Shown here: piece after piece, positions 1 through 13,500 of the stretch
How positions within the stretch are numbered: the first letter of the stretch is position 1
How the letters are laid out: each line of letters begins with the position of its first letter
Source: Closterium sp. NIES-65
Lineage: Eukaryota > Streptophyta > Zygnematophyceae > Desmidiales > Closteriaceae
Assembly: GCA_948144175.1 (NCBI GenBank)
Contig: CANXME010000221.1
Location: 59,013 to 123,012, forward strand
DNA length: 64,000 nt
Direction: 5' to 3'
Position numbers and translations under genes: made by a program
Notes under the pieces: model-generated
The model's input: only the letters and a program-made list of their open reading frames with translations
What the model was told of the DNA's origin: nothing
The model's database searches: none

Positions 1-439
1 AAATTTTGCACACGCTAGGCCCTTGTTCTTGCAATTTTGCACACGCTAGGCCCTTGTTCTTGCAATTTTGCACACGCTAGGCCCTTGTTCTTCCCTTTTT
101 GCACTCGCTAGGCCCTTGTTCTTGCAATTTTGCACACGCTAGGCCCTTGTTCTTGCAATTTTGCACACGCTAGGCCCTTGTTCTCGAAATTTTGCACTCG
201 CTAGGCTCTTTCTCTTGAAATTTTGCACACGCTAGGCCCTTGTTCTTGCAATTTTGCACTCGCTAGGCCCTTGTTCTTGCAATTTTGCAAACGCTAGACC
301 CTTGTTCTTGCAATTTTGCACACGCTAGGCCCTTGTTCTTCCAATTTTGCACTCGCTAGGCCCTTGTTCTTGAAATTTTGCACATGCTAGGCCCTTGTTC
401 TTGCAATTTTGCACACGCTAGGCCCTTGTTCTTCCAATT

Positions 440-1348
440 TTGCACATACTAGGCCCTTGTTCTTGCTATTTTGCACACGCTAGGCCCTTGTTTTTGGAAT
501 TTTGCACAAGCCAGGCCCTTGTTCTTGAAATTTTGCACACGCTAGCCCTTGTTCTTGCAATTTTGCACACGCTAGGCCCTTGTTCTTGCAATTTTGCACA
601 CGCTAGGCCCTTGTTCTTCCCTTTTTGCACTCGCTAGGCCCTTGTTCTTGAAATTTTGCACATGCTAGGCCCTTGTTCTTGAAATTTTGCACACGCTAGG
701 CCCTTGTTCTTCCAATTTTGCACATACTAGGCCCTTGTTCTTGCTATTTTGCACACGCTAGGCCCTTGTTTTTGGAATTTTGCACAAGCCAGGCCCTTGT
801 TCTTGAAATTTTGCACACGCTAGCCCTTGTTCTTGCAATTTTGCACACGCTAGGCCCTTGTTCTTGCAATTTTGCACACGCTAGGCCCTTGTTCTTCCCT
901 TTTTGCACTTGCTAGGCCCTTGTTCTTGCAATTTTGCACACGCTAGGCCCTTGTTCTTCCCTTTTTGCACTTGCTAGGCCCTTGTTCTTCAAATTTGGCA
1001 CTCGCTAGGCCCTTGTTCTTGCAATTTTGCACACGCTAGGCCCTTGTTCTTCCAATTTTGCACTCGCTAGGCCCTTGTTCTTGAAATTTTGCACATGCTA
1101 GGCCCTTGTTCTTGAAATTTTGCACACGCTAGGCCCTTGTTCTTCCAATTTTGCACATACTAGGCCCTTGTTCTTGCTATTTTGCACACGCTAGGCCCTT
1201 GTTTTTGGAATTTTGCACAAGCCAGGCCCTTGTTCTTGAAATTTTGCACACGCTAGCCCTTGTTCTTGCAATTTTGCACACGCTAGGCCCTTGTTCTTGC
1301 AATTTTGCACACGCTAGGCCCTTGTTCTTCCCTTTTTGCACTTGCTAG
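440..1348. repeat. higher-order block in the 31-bp array, three copies here and a fourth at 9924-10121
   Basis: A block of roughly 200 bp with the same order of variant monomers appears at 440-637, 718-915, 1151-1348 and 9924-10121. Its markers are CATACTAGG, TTTTTGGAATTTTGCAC, CACAAGCCAGG and a 30-bp monomer reading ACGCTAGCCC. The first three copies are spaced 278 and 433 bp apart, which equals 9 and 14 monomers minus the one missing base. The distant fourth copy differs at a few bases. This shows local amplification followed by displacement within the array. Confidence 0.8.
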
Positions 1349-3540
1349 GCCCTTGTTCTTGAAATTTTGCACACGCTAGGCCCTTGTTCTTGCAATTTTG
1401 CACACGCTAGGCCCTTGTTCTCGAAATTTTGCACTCGCTAGGCTCTTGTTCTGGAAATTTTGCACACGCTAGGCCCTTGTTCTTGCAATTTTGCACACGC
1501 TAGGCCCTTGTTCTTCCAATTTTGCACTCGCTAGGCCCTTGTTCTTGCAATTTTGCACACGCTAGGCCCTTGATCTTGAAATTTTGCACACGCTAGGCCC
1601 TTGTTCTTCTAATTTTGCACATGCTAGGCCCTTGTTCTTGCTATTTTGCACACGCTAGGCCCGTGTTTTTGCAATTTTGCACATGGCAGGCCCTTGTTCT
1701 TGAAATTTTGCACACGCTAGGCCCTTGTTCTTGCAATTTTGCACTCGCTAGGCCCTTGTTCTTGCAAATTTGCACACGCTAGGCCCTTATTCTTCCAATT
1801 TGGCACTCGCTAGGCCCTTGTTCTTGCAATTTTGCACACGCTAGGCCCTTGTTCTTGCTACTTCGCACACGCTAGGCCCTTGTTCTTCCAATTTTGCACT
1901 CGCAAGGCCCTTGTTCTTGCAATTGTGCACACGCTAGGCTCTTGTTCTTCCAATTTTGCACACGCTAGGCCCTTGTTCTTGAAGTTTTGCACACGATAGG
2001 CCCTTGTTCTTCCAATTTTACACATGCTAGGCCTTTGTTCTTGAAATTGTGCACACGCTAGGCCCTTGTTCTTCCAATTTTGCGCACGCTAGGCCCTTGT
2101 TCTTGAAATTTCGCACACGCAATGCACTTGTTCTTCCAATTTTGCACACGCTAGGCCCTTGTTCTTGCTATTTTGCACACGCTAGGCCCTTGTTCTTCCA
2201 ATTTCACACTCGCTAGGCCCTTGTTCTTGCAATTGTGCACACTCTAGGCCCTTGTTCTTCCAATTTTGCACTCGCTAGGCCCTTGTTCTTGCAATTTTGC
2301 ACACGCTAGGCCCTTGTTCTTGAAATTTTGCACTCGCTAGGCCCTTGTTCTTGCACTTTTGCAAACGCTAGGCACTTGTTCTTGTAATTTTTGCACTCGC
2401 TAGGCCCTTGTTCTTGAAAGTTTGAGCACGCTAGGCCCTTGTTCTTCCAATTTCGCACACGCTAGGCCCTTGTTCTTGAAAGTTTGCACACGCTAGGCCC
2501 TTGTTCTTGCTATTCTGCACACGCTAGGCCCTTGTTCTTGCTATTTTGCACACGCTATGCCCTTGTTCTTCCAATTTTGCACACGCTAGGCCCTTGTTCT
2601 TGAAATTTTGCACACGCTAGGCCCTTGTTCTTGCTATTCTGCACACGCTAGGCCCTTGTTCTTGCTTTTTTGCACACGCTAGGCCCTTATTATTCCAATT
2701 TTGCACTCGCTAGGCCCTTGTTCTTGCAATTGTACACACGCTAGGCCCTTGTTCTTCCAATTTTACACTCGCTAGGCCCTTGTTCTTTTAATTTTGCACA
2801 TGCTAGGCCCTTGTCCTTTAAATTCTGCACTCGCTAGGCCCTTGTTCTTGAACTTTTGCACACGCTAGGCCCTTGTTCTTGCAATTTTGCACATGCTAGG
2901 CCCTTGTTCTTCCAGTTTTGCACACGCTAGGCCCTTGTTCTTGAAACTTTGCAATCGCTAGGCCCTTGTTCTTGAAATTTTGCACTCGCTAGGCCCTTGT
3001 TCTTGCACTTTTGCACACGCTAGGCACTTGTTTTTGCAATTTTGCACCCGCTAGGCCCTTGTTCTTGAAATTTTGCACACGCTAGGCCCTTGTTCTTCCA
3101 ATTTTGCACATGCTAGGCCCTTGTTCTTGAAATTTTGCACACGCTAGGCCCTTGTTCTTGCTATTCTACACACGCTAGGCCCTTGTTCTTCCAATTTTGC
3201 ACTCGCTAGGCCCTTGTTCTTGCAATTGTGCACACGCTAGGTCCTTGTTCTTCCAATTTTGCACTCGCTAGGCCCTTGTTCTTGCAGTTTTGCACACGCT
3301 AGGCCCTTGTCCTTTAAATTTTGCACTCGCTAGGCCCTTGTTCTTGAAATTTTGCACACGCTAGGCCCTTGTTCTTGCAATTTTTCACATGCTAGGCCCT
3401 TGTTCTTCCAGTTTTGCACACGCTAGGCCCTTGTTCTTGAAAGTTTGCACTCGCTAGGCCCTTGTTCTTGAAATTTTGCACTCGCTAGGCCCTTGTTCTT
3501 GCACTTTTGCAAACGCTAGGCACTTGTTCTTGCAATTTTG

Positions 3541-6500
3541 CACCCGCTAGGCCCTTGTTCTTGAAAGTTTGCACACGCTAGGCCCTTGTTCTTCCAATTT
3601 TGCACACGCTAGGCCCTTGTTCTTGAAAGTTTGCACACGCTAGGCCCTTGTTCTTGCTATTCTGCACACGCTAGGCTCTTGTTCTTGCTTTTTTGCACAC
3701 GCTAGGCCCTTGTTCTTCCAATTTTGCACACGCTAGGCCCTTGTTCTTGAAATTTTGCACACGCTAGGCCCTTGTTCTTGCTATTCTGCACACGCTAGGC
3801 CCTTGTTCTTGCTTTTTTGCACACGCTAGGCCCTTGTTCTTCCAATTTTGCACTCACTAGGCCCTTGTTCTTGCAATTGTACACACGCTAGGCCCTTGTT
3901 CTTCCAATTTTGCACTCGCTAGGCCCTTGTCCTTTAAATTCTGCATTCGCTAGGCCCTTGTTCTTGAACTTTTGCACCCGCTAGGGCCTTGTTCTTGCAA
4001 TTTTGCACATGCTAGGCCCTTGTTCTTCCAGTTTTGCACACGCTAGGCCCTTGTTCTTGAAACTTTGCACTCGCTAGGCCCTTGTTCTTGAAATTTTACA
4101 CTCGCTAGGCCCTTGTTCTTGCACTTTTGCACACGCTAGGCACTTGTTCTTGCAATTTTGCACCCGCTAGGCCCTTGTTCTTGAAATTTTGCACACGCTA
4201 GGCCCTTGTTCTTCCAATTTTGCACATGCTAGGCCCTTGTTCTTGAAATTTTGCACACGCTAGGCCCTTGTTCATGCTATTCTACACACGCTAGGCCCTT
4301 GTTCTTTAAATTTTGCACTCGCTAGGCCCTTGTTCTTGAAATTTTGCACACGCTAGGCCCTTGTTCTTGCAATTTTTCACATGCTAGGCCCTTGTTCTTC
4401 CAGTTTTGCACACGCTAGGCCCTTGTTCTTGAACGTTTGCACTCGCTAGGCCCTTGTTCTTGAAACTTTGCACTCGCTAGGCCCTTGATCTTGCACTTTT
4501 GCACACGCTAGGCACTTGTTTTTGCATTTTTGCACCCGCTAGGCCCTTGTTATTGAAATTTTGCACACGCTAGGCCCTTGCTCTTCCAATTTTGCACACG
4601 CTAGGTCCTTGTTCTTGAAAGTATACACATGCTAGGCCCTTGTTCTTGCTATTCTGCACACGCTATGCCCTTGTTCTTCCAATTTTGCACTCGCTAGGCC
4701 CTTGTTCTCGCAATCGTGCACACGCTAGGCCCTTGTTCTTCCAATTTTGCACTCGCTAGGCCCTTGTTCTTGCAATTTTGCACACGCTAGGCCCTTGTTC
4801 GAGAAATTTTGCACTCGCTAGACCCTTGTTCTTGAAATTTTGCACACGCTAGGCCCTTGTTCCTGCTACTTTGCACACGCTAGGCCCTTGTTCTTCCAAT
4901 TTAGCACTCGCAAGGCCCTTGTTCTTGCAATTGTGCACACGCTAGGCTCTTCTTCTTCCAATTTTGCACACGCTAGGCCCTTGTTCTTGAAGTTTTGCAC
5001 ACGATAGGCCCTTGTTCTTCCAGTTTTGCACATGCTAGGCCCTTGTTCTTGAAATTGTGCACACGCTAGGCCCTTGTTCTTCCAATTTTGCACACGCTAG
5101 GCCCTTGTTCTTGAAATTTTGCACACGCTATGCCCTTGTTCTTCCAATTTTGCACACGCTAGGCCCTTGTTCTTGCTATTTTGCACACGCTAGGCCCTTG
5201 TTCTTCCAATTTCACACTCGCTAGGCCCTTGTTCTTGCAATTGTGCACACTCTAGGCCCTTGTTCTTCCAATTCTGCACTCGCTAGGCCCTTGTTCTTGC
5301 AATTTTGCACACGCTAGGCCCTTGTTCTTGAAATTTTGCACACGCTAGGCCCTTGTTCTTGCAATTTTGCACATGCTAGGCCCTTGTTCTTCCAGTTTTG
5401 CACACGCTAGGCCCTTCTTCTTGAAATTTTGCACTCGCTAGGCCCTTGTTCTTGAAATTTTGCACTCGCTAGGCCCTTGTTCTTGCACTTTTGCAAACGC
5501 TAGGCACTTGTTCTTGCAATTTTGCACCCGCTAGGCCCTTGTTCTTGAAAGTTTGCACACGCTAGGCCCTTGTTCTTCCAATTTTGCACACGCTAGGCCC
5601 TTGTTCTTGAAAGTTTGCACACGCTAGGCCCTTGTTCTTGCTATTCTGCACACGCTAGGCTCTTGTTCTTGCTTTTTTGCACACGCTAGGCCCTTGTTCT
5701 TCCAATTTTGCACACGCTAGGCCCTTGTTCTTGAAATTTTGCACACGCTAGGCCCTTGTTCTTGCTATTCTGCACACGCTAGGCCCTTGTTCTTGCTTTT
5801 TTGCACACGCTAGGCCCTTGTTCTTCCAATTTTGCACTCACTAGGCCCTTGTTCTTGCAATTGTACACACGCTAGGCCCTTGTTCTTCCAATTTTGCACT
5901 CGCTAGGCCCTTGTTCTTTTAATTTTGCACACGCTAGGCCCTTGTCCTTTAAATTCTGCATTCGCTAGGCCCTTGTTCTTGAACTTTTGCACCCGCTAGG
6001 CCCTTGTTCTTGCAATTTTGCACATGCTAGGCCCTTGTTCTTCCAGTTTTGCACACGCTAGGCCCTTGTTCTTGAAACTTTGCACTCGCTAGGCCCTTGT
6101 TCTTGAAATTTTACACTCGCTAGGCCCTTGTTCTTGCACTTTTGCACACGCTAGGCACTTGTTCTTGCAATTTTGCACCCGCTAGGCCCTTGTTCTTGAA
6201 ATTTTGCACACGCTAGGCCCTTGTTCTTCCAATTTTGCACATGCTAGGCCCTTGTTCTTGAAATTTTGCACACGCTAGGCCCTTGTTCATGCTATTCTAC
6301 ACACGCTAGGCCCTTGTTCTTTAAATTTTGCACTCGCTAGGCCCTTGTTCTTGAAATTTTGCACACGCTAGGCCCTTGTTCTTGCAATTTTTCACATGCT
6401 AGGCCCTTGTTCTTCCAGTTTTGCACACGCTAGGCCCTTGTTCTTGAACGTTTGCACTCGCTAGGCCCTTGTTCTTGAAACTTTGCACTCGCTAGGCCCT

Positions 6501-7560
6501 TGATCTTGCACTTTTGCACACGCTAGGCACTTGTTTTTGCATTTTTGCACCCGCTAGGCCCTTGTTATTGAAATTTTGCACACGCTAGGCCCTTGCTCTT
6601 CCAATTTTGCACACGCTAGGTCCTTGTTCTTGAAAGTTTACACATGCTAGGCCCTTGTTCTTGCTATTCTGCACACGCTATGCCCTTGTTCTTCCAATTT
6701 TGCACTCGCTAGGCCCTTGTTCTCGCAATCGTGCACACGCTAGGCCCTTGTTCTTCCAATTTTGCACTCGCTAGGCCCTTGTTCTTGCAATTTTGCACAC
6801 GCTAGGCCCTTGTTCGAGAAATTTTGCACTCGCTAGACCCTTGTTCTTGAAATTTTGCACACGCTAGGCCCTTGTTCTTGCTACTTTGCACACGCTAGGC
6901 CCTTGTTCTTCCAATTTAGCACTCGCAAGGCCCTTGTTCTTGCAATTGTGCACACGCTAGGCTCTTCTTCTTCCAATTTTGCACACGCTAGGCCCTTGTT
7001 CTTGAAGTTTTGCACACGATAGGCCCTTGTTCTTCCAGTTTTGCACATGCTAGGCCCTTGTTCTTGAAATTGTGCACACGCTAGGCCCTTGTTCTTCCAA
7101 TTTTGCACACGCTAGGCCCTTGTTCTTGAAATTTTGCACACGCTATGCCCTTGTTCTTCCAATTTTGCACACGCTAGGCCCTTGTTCTTGCTATTTTGCA
7201 CACGCTAGGCCCTTGTTCTTCCAATTTCACACTCGCTAGGCCCTTGTTCTTGCAATTGTGCACACTCTAGGCCCTTGTTCTTCCAATTCTGCACTCGCTA
7301 GGCCCTTGTTCTTGCAATTTTGCACACGCTAGGCCCTTGTTCTTGAAATTTTGCACACGCTAGGCCCTTGTTCTTGCAATTTTGCACATGCTAGGCCCTT
7401 GTTCTTCCAGTTTTGCACACGCTAGGCCCTTCTTCTTGAAAGTTTGCACTCGCTAGGCCCTTGTTCTTGAAATTTTGCACTCGCTAGGCCCTTGTTCTTG
7501 CACTTTTGCAAACGCTACGCACTTGTTCTTGCAATTTTGCACCCGCTAGGCCCTTGTTCT
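3541..7560. repeat. tandem duplication of about 2 kb within the 31-bp array
   Basis: Long runs of variant monomers recur 1984 to 2015 bp apart (64 to 65 monomers). For example, the variant CTAGGCTCTT occurs at 3671 and 5655, and the segment at 4866-5093 is repeated at 6881-7108. The offset grows by one monomer because an extra unit is present near 5915. A related but more diverged segment lies near 1857-2090 and a partial third copy follows 7545. The boundaries are approximate because they were judged by eye. Confidence 0.75.
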
Positions 7561-10500
7561 TGAAAGTTTGCACACGCTAGGCCCTTGTTCTTCCAATTTT
7601 GCACACGCTAGGCCCTTGTTCTTGAAAGTTTGCACACGCTAGGCCCTTGTTCTTGCTATTCTGCACACGCTATGCCCTTGTTCTTGCTATTTTGCACACG
7701 CTAGGCCCTTGTTCTTCTAATTTTGCACACGCTAGGCCCTTGTTCTTGAAATTTTGCACACGCTAGGCCCTTGTTCTTGCTATTCTGCACACGCTAGGCC
7801 CTTGTTCTTGCTTTTTTGCACACGCTAGGCCCTTGTTCTTCCAATTTTGCACTCGCTAGGCCCTTGTTCTTGCAATTGTGCACACGCTAGTCCCTTGTTC
7901 TTCCAATTTTGCACTCGCTAGGCCCTTGTTCTTGCAATTTTGCACACGCTAGGCCCTTGTCCTTTAAATTCTGCACTCGCTAGGCCCTTGTTCTTGAAAT
8001 TTTGCACACGCTAGGCCCTTGTTCTTGCAATTTTGCACATGCTAGGCCCTTGTTCTTCCAGTTTTGCACACGCTAGGCCCTTGTTCTTGAAACTTTGCAC
8101 TCGCTAGGCCCTTGTTCTTGAAATTTTGCACTCGCTAGGCCCTTGTTCTTGCACTTTTGCACACGCTAGGCACTTGCTCTTGCAATTTTGCACCCGCTAG
8201 GCCCTTGTTCTTGAAATTTTGCACACGCTAGGCCCTTGTTCTTCCAATTTTGCACATGCTAGGCCCTTGTTCTTGAAATTTTGCACACGCTAGGCCCTTG
8301 TTCTTGCTATTCTACACACGCTAGGCCCTTGTTCTTCCAATTTTGCACTCGCTAGGCCCTTGTTCTTGCAATTGTGCACACGCTAGGCCCTTGTTCTTCC
8401 AATTTTGCACTCGCTAGGCCCTTGTTCTTGCAATTTTGCACACGCTAGGCCCTTGTTCTTTAAATTTTGCACTCGCTAGGCCCTTGTTTTTGAAAGTTTG
8501 CACACGCTAGGCCCTTGTTCTTGCTATTTTGCACATGCTAGGCCCTTGTTCTTTTAGTTTTGCACATGCTAGGCCCTTGTTCTTGAAATTTTGCACTCGC
8601 TAGGCCCTTGTTCTTGAAATTTTGCACTCGCTAGGCCCTTGTTCTTCCACTTTTGCACACGCTAGGCACTTGTTCTTGCAATTTTGCACACGCTAGGCCC
8701 TTGTTCTTGACATTTTGCACTCGCTAGGCCATTGTTCTTGAAATTTTGCATACGCTAGGCCCTTGTTCTTGCAATTTTGCACACGCTAGGCCCTTGTTCT
8801 TGAAATGTTGCACACGCTAGGCCCTTGTTCTTGCAATTTTGCACACGCTAGGCCCTTGTTCTTCCAATTTTGCACTCGCTAGGCCCTTGTTCTATAAATT
8901 TTGCACTCGCTAGGTCCTTGTTCTTGAAATTTTGCACACGCTAGGCCCTTGTTCTTCCAATTTGGCAGTCGCTAGGCCCTTGTTCTTGAAATTTTGCACA
9001 CGCTAGGCCCTTGTTCTTGCGGTTTTGCATACGCTAGGCCCTTGTTCTTCCAATTTCGCACTCGCTAGGCCCTTGTTCTTGCAATTTTACACACGCTATG
9101 CCCTTTTTGTTCCTTTTTTGCACTCGCTAGGCCCTTGTTCTTGCAATTTTGCACACACTAAGCCCTTGTTCTTGCAATTTTGAACACGCTAGGCCCTTGT
9201 TCTTGAAATTTTGCACTCGCTAGGCCCTTGTTTTTGAAATTTTGCACACGCTTGGCCCTTCTTCTTGCAATTTTGCACACGCTAGGCCCTTGTTCTTCCA
9301 ATTTTGCACTCGCTAGGCCCTTGTTCTTGAAATTTTGCACATGCTAGGCCCTTGTTCTTGAAATTTTGCACACGCTAGGCCCTTGTTCTTCCAATTTTGC
9401 ACATACTAGGCCCTTGTTCTTGCTGTTTTGCACATGCTAGGCCCTTGTTTTTGCAATTTTGCACAAGCCAGGCCCTTGTTCTTGAAATTTTGCACACGCT
9501 AGGCCCTTGTTCTTGCAATTTTGCACACGCTAGGCCCTTGTTCTTGCAATTTTGCACACGCTAGGCCCTTGTTCTTCCCTTTTTGCACTCGCTAGGCCCC
9601 TGTTCTTGCAATTTTGCACATGCTAGGCCCTTGTTCTTGCAATTTTGCACACGCTAGGCCCTTGTTCTCGAAATTTTGCACTCGCTAGGCCCTTGTTCTT
9701 GCAATTTTGCACTCCCTAGGCCCTTGTTCTTGCAATTTTGCGAACGCTAGGCCCTTGTTCTTCAAATTTGGCACTCGCTAGTCCCTTGTTCTTGCAATTT
9801 TGCACACACTAGGCCCTTGTTCTTCCAATTTTGCACTCGCTAGGCCCTTGTTCTTGAAATTTTGCACATGCTAGGCCCTTGTTCTTGAAATTTTGCACAC
9901 GCTAGGCCCTTGTTCTTCCAATTTTGCACATACTAGGCCCTTGTTCTTGCTATTTTGCACACGCTAGGCCCTTGATTTTGGAATTTTGCACAAGCCAGGC
10001 CCTTGTTCTTGAAATTTTGCACACGCTAGCCCTTGTTCTTGCAATTTTGCACACGCTAGGCCCTTGTTCTTGCAATTTTGCACACGCTAGGCCCTTGTTC
10101 TTCCCTTTTTGCACTCGCTAGGCCCTTGTTCTTCCAATTTTGCACAAGCTAGGCCCTTGTTCTTGCAATTTTGCACACGCTATGCCCTTGTTCTCGAAAT
10201 TTTGCACACGCTAGGCTCTTGTTCTGGAAATTTTGCACACGCTAGGCCCTTGTTCTTGCAATTTTGCACACGCTAGGCCCTTGTTCTTCCAATTTTGCAC
10301 TCGCTAGGCCCTTGTTCTTGAAATTTTGCACACGCTAGGCCCTTGATCTTGAAATTTTGCACACGCTAGGCCCTTGTTCTTCCAATTTTGCACATGCTAG
10401 GCCCTTGTTCTTGCTATTTTGCACACGCTAGGCCCGTGTTTTTGCAATTTTGCACATGGCAGGCCGTTGTTCTTGAAATTTTGCACACGCTAGGCCCTTG

Positions 10501-13500
10501 TTCTTGCAATTTCGCACACGCTATGCCCTAGTTCTTCCAATTTTGCACACGCTAGGCCCTAGTTCTTGCAATTTCGCACACGCTATGCCCTAGTTCTTCC
10601 AATTTTGCACTCGCTAGGCCCTTGTTCTTGCAATTTTGCACACGCTAGGCCCTTGTTATTGCAATTTTGCACACGCTAGGCCCTTGTTCTTGAAATTTTG
10701 CACTCGCTTGGCCCTTGTTCTTGAAATTTTGCACACGCTAGGCCCTTGTTCTTGCTATTTTGCACACACTAGGCCCTTGTTCTTCCAATTTTGCAGTCGC
10801 TAGGCCCTTGTTCTTGCAATTGTGCACACGATAGGCCCTTGTTCTTCCAATTTTGCACTCGCTAGGCCCTTGTTCTTGCAATTTTGCACACGCTAAGCCA
10901 TTGATCTTGCAATTTTGCACACGCTAGGCCCTTGTTCGAGAAATTTTGCATTCGCTAGACCCTTGTTCTGAAAATTTTGCACACGCTAGGCCCTTGTTCT
11001 TGCTATTTTGCACACGCTAGGCCCTTGTTCTTCCAATTTTGCACTCGCTAGGCCCTTGTTCTTGCAATTGTGCACACGCTAGGCCCTTGTTCTTCCAATT
11101 TTGCACACGCTAGGCCCTTGTTCTTCCAATTTTGCACATGCTAGGCCCTTGTTCTTGCTATTTTGCACACGCTAGGCCCGTGTTTTTGCAATTTTGCACA
11201 TGCCAGGCCCTTGTTCTTGAACTTTTGCACACGCTAGGCCCTTGTTCTTGCAATTTTGCACTCGCTAGGCCCTTGTTCTTGCAATTTTGCACACGCTAGG
11301 CCCTTGTTCTTCCAATTTGGCACTCGCTTGGCCCTTGTTCTTGCAATGTTGCACACGCTAGGCCTTTGTTCTTGCAATTTTGCACACGCTAGGCCCTTGT
11401 TCTTGAAATTTTGCACTCGCTAGGCCCTTGTTCTTGAAATGTTGCACACGCTAGGCCCTTGTTCTTGCAATTTTGCACACGCTAGGCCCTTGTTCTTCCA
11501 ATTTTGCACTCGCTAAGCCCTTGTTCTTGAAATTTTGCACACGCTAGGCCCTTGTTCTTGCAATTTTGCACACGCTAGGCCCTTGTTCTTCCAATTTTGC
11601 ACTCGCTAGGCCCTTGTTCTTGCAATTTAACACACGGTGGGTTGAACACACGGTGGGTTGAACACACGGTGTGTTGAGCACACGGTGGGTTGAACACACG
11701 GTGGGTTTAACACATGCTGGGTTGATCACACGGTGGGTTGAACACACGGTGGGTTGAACACACGGTGGGTTGAACACACGGTAGGTTTAACGCACGGTGG
11801 GTTTAACACACGGTGGGTTTAACACACGGTGGGTTTAACACACGGTGGGTTTAACACACGGTGGGTTTAACATACGGTGGGTTTAACACACAGTGGGTTT
11901 AATACACGGTGGGTTTAACACATGGGGGGTTCAACACACGGTCGGTTTAACACACGGTGGGTTTAACACACGGTGGGTTGAACACACGGTGTGTTGAACA
12001 CAAGATGGGTTGAACACACGGTGTGTTGAACACACGGTAGGTTTAACACACGGTGGGTTGAACACACGGTGGGTTGAACAGACGGTGGGTTGAACACAAG
12101 GTGGGTTGAACACACCGTAGGTTTAACACACAGTGGGTTGAACACACGGTGTGTTGAACGCATGGTGGGTTGAACACACGGTGGGTTTAACTCACGGTAA
12201 GTTGAACACACGGTGGGTTGAACATACGGTAGGTTGAACACACGGTGGGTTGAACACACGGTGGGTTTAACACACGGTGGGTTGAACACACGGTGGGTTG
12301 AACACACGGTGGGTTGAACACACGGTGGGTTGATCACACGGTGGGTTGAAGACACGGTGGGTTGAACACACGGTGTGTTGAACATACGGTGGGTTGAACA
12401 TAGTATGGGTTTAACACACGGTGGGTTGAACACACGGTGGGTTTAACACACGGTGGGTTGAACACACGGTGTGTTGAACACAAGATGGGTTGAACACACG
12501 GTGGGTTTAACACACGGTGGGTTGAACACACGGTGGGTTTAACACACGGTGGGTTGAACACACGGTGGGTTGAACACACGGTGGGTTGAACACACGGTGG
12601 GTTGATCACACGGTGGGTTGAAGACACCGTGGGTTGAACACACGGTGTGTTGAACATACGGTGGGTTGAACATAGTATGGGTTTAACACACGGTGGGTTG
12701 AACACACGGTGGGTTTAACACACGGTGGGTTGAACACACGGTGTGTTGAACACAAGATGGGTTGAACACACGGTGTGTTGAACACACGGTAGGTTTAACA
12801 CACGGTGGGTTGAACACACGGTGGGTTGAACACACGGTGTGTTGAGCACACGGTGGGTTGAACACACGGTGGGTTTAACACATGGTGGGTTGATCACACG
12901 GTGGGTTGAACACACGGTGGGTTGAACACACTGTGGGTTGACCACACGGTAGGTTTAACGCACGGTGGGCTTAACACACGGTGGGTTTAACACACGGCGG
13001 GTTTAACACACAGTGGGTTTAACACACGGTGGGTTTAACACACAGTGGGTTTAACACACGGTGGGTTTAACACACGGTCGGTTTAACACACGGTGGGTTT
13101 AACACACGGTGGGTTGAACACACGGTGTGTTGAACACAAGATGGGTTGAACAAACGGTGTGTTGAACACACGGTAGGTTTAACACACGGTGGGTTGAACA
13201 CACGGTGAGTTGAACACACGGTGGGTTGAACACACGGTGGGTTGAACACACGGTAGGTTTCACACACAGTGGGTTGAACACACGGTGTGTTGAACACATG
13301 GTGGGTTGAACACACGGTGGGTTTAACTCACGGTAAGTTGAACACACGGTGGGTTGAACACACGGTAGGTTGAACACACAGTGGGTTGAACACACGGTGG
13401 GTTGATCACAGAGTGGGTTGAAGACACGGTGGGTTGAACACACGGTGTGTTGAACATACGGTGGGTTTAACACACGGTGGGTTGAACACACGGTGGGTTT

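Larger units (their letters stand above)
1..11628. repeat. 31-bp satellite array (about 375 monomers)
   Basis: This is an uninterrupted head-to-tail array of a 31-bp unit. It consists of a 15-bp half reading CCCTTGTTCTTGCAA and a 16-bp half reading TTTTGCACACGCTAGG. Variation is concentrated at three places: the triplet before AATTTT (GCAA, CCAA or GAAA), the CACACG/CACTCG/CACATG core, and occasional AAGCCAGG. Some monomers are 30 bp, for example those reading ACGCTAGCCC. The array starts before the window and ends abruptly at the 16-bp satellite. Open frames of 60-77 codons arise because the unit lacks stops in some frames. They shift frame with each monomer, and I do not regard them as genes. 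Confidence 0.97.

Noticed and set aside
440-11416. Open frames of 60-77 codons in the 31-bp array
   Set aside because: The 31-bp period shifts frame each monomer, and the peptides are just the monomer in rotating frames.
1-11628. CRISPR array (regular repeats near 30 bp)
   Set aside because: There are no unique spacers, since monomers abut directly. The genes in the window have introns and are eukaryotic, and no cas genes are present.
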